Shown here one piece after another: positions 61,946 to 64,000 of a stretch of 64,000 nucleotides of DNA (the stretch's first letter is position 1; every line of letters begins with the position of its first letter). The position numbers were made by a program, and so were the translations under genes. The notes beneath the pieces were generated by a model. That model had not been told where the DNA came from. It saw only the letters and a program-made list of their open reading frames with translations, and searched no databases. The stretch spans positions 744,001 to 808,000 of the forward strand of contig NZ_LGUC01000001.1 of NCBI RefSeq assembly GCF_001307315.1. Reading direction: 5' to 3'. This DNA is from Halolamina pelagica (GTDB taxonomy: Archaea; Halobacteriota; Halobacteria; Halobacteriales; Haloferacaceae).

Positions 61946-62851
61946 ATGGTACGGACCGAGAAGCGCGTCCGCGAACTCGTCTCGGAGGACCCCGCGATGC
62001 GGGATGTCGTCGAGACGGTGCTCGACCGCGCCGACGACGGCGAGGTCGGCTGGACGGACGTGAAAGGCGAGATCGAGAGCGGCCAGTGGGGCCGACTGAT
62101 CGAGAAGGAGGTGCTCGTCGAGGGCGAGACGGGGTTCCGGATCGAGGATCCCGCGGCCGCCCGTGAGGCGCTCGAGTCCGACGACGACCTCACCACCTCG
62201 TCGGTCGACCTCGACGACGTCGAGGGCACGTCGTGGTCGAAGTGGGACAAGATGGCCGGTGGCGGGACGGTGCTGTTCATGGTCGGGTACGCCTACGCCC
62301 CGGTTCGGAACGTCGTCGGCAGCACCATCGACCTCGTTCTCGGGCCGCTGCTCGAGGTGCTCCCGTTCTACGCGGTCGTCCTGCTGCTGGCGATGACGAC
62401 CGGGCTCTACTCCACGGTGCTGCGTGCGCTGCTCATGGATATGGACAAGATGAGCATGTACCAGGACCGGATGAAGGACATCCAGGAGCGCCGGAAGGAG
62501 GCCAAGGAGCGCGGCGACGACGCCGCGATGCAGAAGATCCAGGAGGAGCAGATGGAGGCGATGGGCGATCAGCTCGGCATGTTCAAAGAGCAGTTCCGCC
62601 CGATGGCCTGGATCATGTTCCTCACCATCCCGGTGTTCCTGTGGATGTACTGGGCCATCGGCGCCCGCGGCGCGACCAGCCACCACGTGCTGGGTGAGGT
62701 CGTCTTCCCCATCTGGGGGAGCATGACCTGGACCGAGCCGATGCTCGGGCCGATCCAGCCGTGGATCTTCTGGTACTTCATCTGCTCGACGGCGTCGATC
62801 CAGATCATCCAGAAGGCGATGAACATCGAGATGACGCCGTCGACCTCGTAA
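61946..62851 (+). CDS. DUF106/EMC3-TMCO1 (Oxa1 superfamily) membrane protein
   Basis: 301 residues. An acidic cytosolic N-terminal domain (1-95) is followed by helix GGTVLFMVGYAYAPVRNVV, a long helix ending LLMDMDKMSMYQDRMKDIQ, and a charged coiled coil KDIQERRKEAKERGDDAAMQ. Two further helices, MAWIMFLTIPVFLWMYWAIG and WIFWYFICSTASIQIIQKA, follow. This is the archaeal DUF106 pattern, related to YidC/Oxa1/EMC3/TMCO1 insertases; the coiled coil probably contacts the ribosome. It likely helps insert membrane proteins, a role inferred from the family. Confidence 0.9.
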   Translation: MVRTEKRVRELVSEDPAMRDVVETVLDRADDGEVGWTDVKGEIESGQWGRLIEKEVLVEGETGFRIEDPAAAREALESDDDLTTSSVDLDDVEGTSWSKWDKMAGGGTVLFMVGYAYAPVRNVVGSTIDLVLGPLLEVLPFYAVVLLLAMTTGLYSTVLRALLMDMDKMSMYQDRMKDIQERRKEAKERGDDAAMQKIQEEQMEAMGDQLGMFKEQFRPMAWIMFLTIPVFLWMYWAIGARGATSHHVLGEVVFPIWGSMTWTEPMLGPIQPWIFWYFICSTASIQIIQKAMNIEMTPSTS

Positions 62852-62877
62852 CTGCGCCGACGCTTCTTTGGTTTACC

Positions 62878-62985
62878 GCGGCTGACCGGTTGCCGGGTCG
62901 CTCGCCGATCACCCCGGCTGACTGTTGCCGTGTCGCCCCACGATCGACACGGCCGACCGTTACCATGTCGTCCCACCGCCACCGC
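62878..62985. repeat. Three degenerate 36-nt tandem repeats
   Basis: Units begin near 62880 (GGCTGACCGG...), 62916 (GGCTGACTGT...) and 62951 (GGCCGACCGT...), period 35-36 nt. Each holds a GTTGCCG/GTTACCA core and a GTCGC/GTCGT run. The copies are about two-thirds identical. They fill most of the DUF106-Hsp20 gap and show no coding or RNA signature I recognise. Confidence 0.5.
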
Positions 62986-63019
62986 CGGCTTTTTCGAGAC
63001 GCGCCCCCATAGCCGAACT

Positions 63020-63373
63020 ATGGACACAGTTCGCGAGGCGCTCCGAGAGCTCCCGGACGCCGTGTTTGCCGACCTGCTCGAGAGCGAGTCTGCCTACCGA
63101 CTCGTGATCGACCTGCCGGGGGCGACCGCCGACACGACCGACCTGCGCAGCGAGGGCGGTCGACTCCAGATCGAAGCGCGCCGCGAGAAGTCGTTCGGCG
63201 GGGCGTTCGACTACGTGCGCGAGGACCGGCCGCTGTTCCTCGACGTCGAGATCCCGCTCCCGCCGGACGCCGGCAGCGATGCGGATGCGTCGATGGAGCG
63301 TGGCGTTCTCACCGTCACCATCCCGAAACGGTCGGCCGGGCCGGCCCAGTCGATCGACATCGACGAGGCCTGA
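63020..63373 (+). CDS. Hsp20/alpha-crystallin family small heat shock protein
   Basis: 117 residues. The alpha-crystallin domain is AYRLVIDLPGATADTTDLRSEGGRLQIEARREK, then LFLDVEIPLPPDAGSDADASMERGVLTVTIPK. The ending VTIPK matches the family, and the IXI-type tail is weak (QSIDIDEA). A holdase chaperone binding unfolded protein. Very short N-terminal arm. Followed at once by the UbiB-type kinase. Confidence 0.85.
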   Translation: MDTVREALRELPDAVFADLLESESAYRLVIDLPGATADTTDLRSEGGRLQIEARREKSFGGAFDYVREDRPLFLDVEIPLPPDAGSDADASMERGVLTVTIPKRSAGPAQSIDIDEA

Positions 63374-63429
63374 TGGTCGGACCGAGTTGCCACACAGGCG
63401 GGGAGCCGACGCGCCCAACGGTGGGGTGA

Positions 63430-64000
63430 TTCAGGCTGGCGTCGCTCCGAGCCTACTGGCGGTTCCTCGTCGTCATCAAGGGGTTCTTCCCGCTGCTGTT
63501 CGCGTGGACGCGGGACCGGAACCGGTTCCTGCTGTTCGGACGGAGCCGCAGCGTCGATAGCGAGACGCGCGTCCGCCGAGCCGAGGCGCTGCTCGAGACG
63601 CTGTTGACGCTCGGGCCGACGTTCATCAAACTCGGCCAGCTGCTGTCGACCCGCCCCGACGTGGCGCCGCCGGAGTACGTCGACGTGCTCTCGACGCTGC
63701 AGGACGAGGTGCCGCCGGCCGACTGGGCAGCGGCCAAAGAGGTGCTGGAGGCCGAACTCGGCCCCGTCGACGAGACGTTCGACGAGTTCGACACCGAGGC
63801 GATCAGCGGCGCCAGCCTCGGGCAGGTGTACCGCGCCGTCCACGACGGCGAGCAGGTCGCCGTGAAAGTCAGGCGGCCGGGGATCGTCCCCCTGGTCAAC
63901 GCCGACCTGCGGGTGATCCGCTGGTCGCTGCCGGTGCTGATCTACCTCGTCGACGAGTCGAGCGCGTTCTCGCTGTCGAACCTCGCCGACGAGTTCTCGA
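63430..64000 (+). CDS. ABC1/UbiB (AarF) family protein kinase-like, truncated by the window
   Basis: Partial. The frame is open from 63430 and runs off the window end (about 190 codons). The N-terminal sequence LRAYWRFLVVIKGFFPLLF, then LLTLGPTFIKLGQLLSTRPD, EYVDVLSTLQDEVPP, ISGASLGQVYRA and VAVKVRRPGIV are UbiB hallmarks, including KxGQxxS and the Ala-rich loop, plus the VAVK Lys. No ATG, GTG or TTG codon lies in frame between the upstream TGA (63427) and the conserved part, so the start is unresolved. In other organisms UbiB aids quinone or lipid synthesis. Confidence 0.85.

Noticed and set aside
62878-62985. A CRISPR-like array (36-nt period)
   Set aside because: Only three poorly matching, abutting units without spacers, and no cas genes in the window.

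Overview
The window is chromosomal DNA from a haloarchaeon (class Halobacteria). The signs are very high G+C, strongly acidic proteins (Asp/Glu-rich even in cytosolic enzymes), archaeal information-processing genes (S19e, PDCD5-type protein, GatD, class I lysyl-tRNA synthetase, haloarchaeal trpDFEG order), Tat-type signals on secreted proteins, TATA boxes placed about 25-30 nt before start codons (leaderless transcripts), and several protein families known mainly from haloarchaea. I cannot name the genus from sequence alone.

Layout. 0-5 kb: nadE, tRNA-Gly(CCC) followed by scattered copies of its own 3' end, a DsrE-like protein, a membrane protein, a hexapeptide acyltransferase and a PitA-type chlorite-dismutase/ABM heme protein. 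5-16 kb: PadR regulator, ZIP transporter, two site-2 proteases, lysS-pyrH, a MobB/MoaE fusion, thiL and a flippase-like protein. 15.5-18.7 kb: S19e, PDCD5, PP-loop ATPase, hisS and a small membrane protein. 18.7-22.6 kb: the trpDFEG operon behind a TGTACA-flanked promoter. 22.8-26.2 kb: tRNA-Val(GAC), then a stress- and metal-flavoured accessory stretch (carboxymuconolactone decarboxylase-like, OsmC, ZIP, winged helix). 26.4-29.3 kb: amino-acid permease plus UspA-type partner, CutA and a 2Fe-2S ferredoxin. 29.5-35.1 kb: a five-gene peptide/nickel-type ABC importer operon. 35.1-37.2 kb: a split methionine synthase pair. 37.2-37.9 kb: an intact IS6-type insertion sequence. 38-43 kb: phosphodiesterase, aminotransferase and a cluster of small haloarchaeal regulators and nucleic-acid proteins. 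43-50.4 kb: halolysin-type protease, AN1-rhomboid, endonuclease V, SDR, ArsA-type ATPase, tungstate-type binding protein and VTT membrane protein. 50.4-64 kb: gpmI, a large uncharacterised exported protein, an S9 peptidase, an ArsR regulator, gatD, a GNAT, a methyltransferase, adk, an EMC3/Oxa1-like protein, Hsp20, and a UbiB-type kinase cut by the window end.

Data quality. Twelve genes carry sixteen apparent frameshifts. Every one is repaired by adding a single G or C to a short G/C run, and several of the genes should be essential (lysS, gpmI). I read this as homopolymer under-calling in the sequence, not gene decay. Affected genes are therefore annotated as single CDSs with the break position given.

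No CRISPR array, prophage, restriction system or recognisable defence island is present. The most interesting biology is regulatory or architectural: the putative TRP box at the trp promoter, a cysteine-free MetE partner, an orphan PP-loop ATPase tied to ribosomal genes, a His-rich linker in PitA, and one large exported protein of unknown function.
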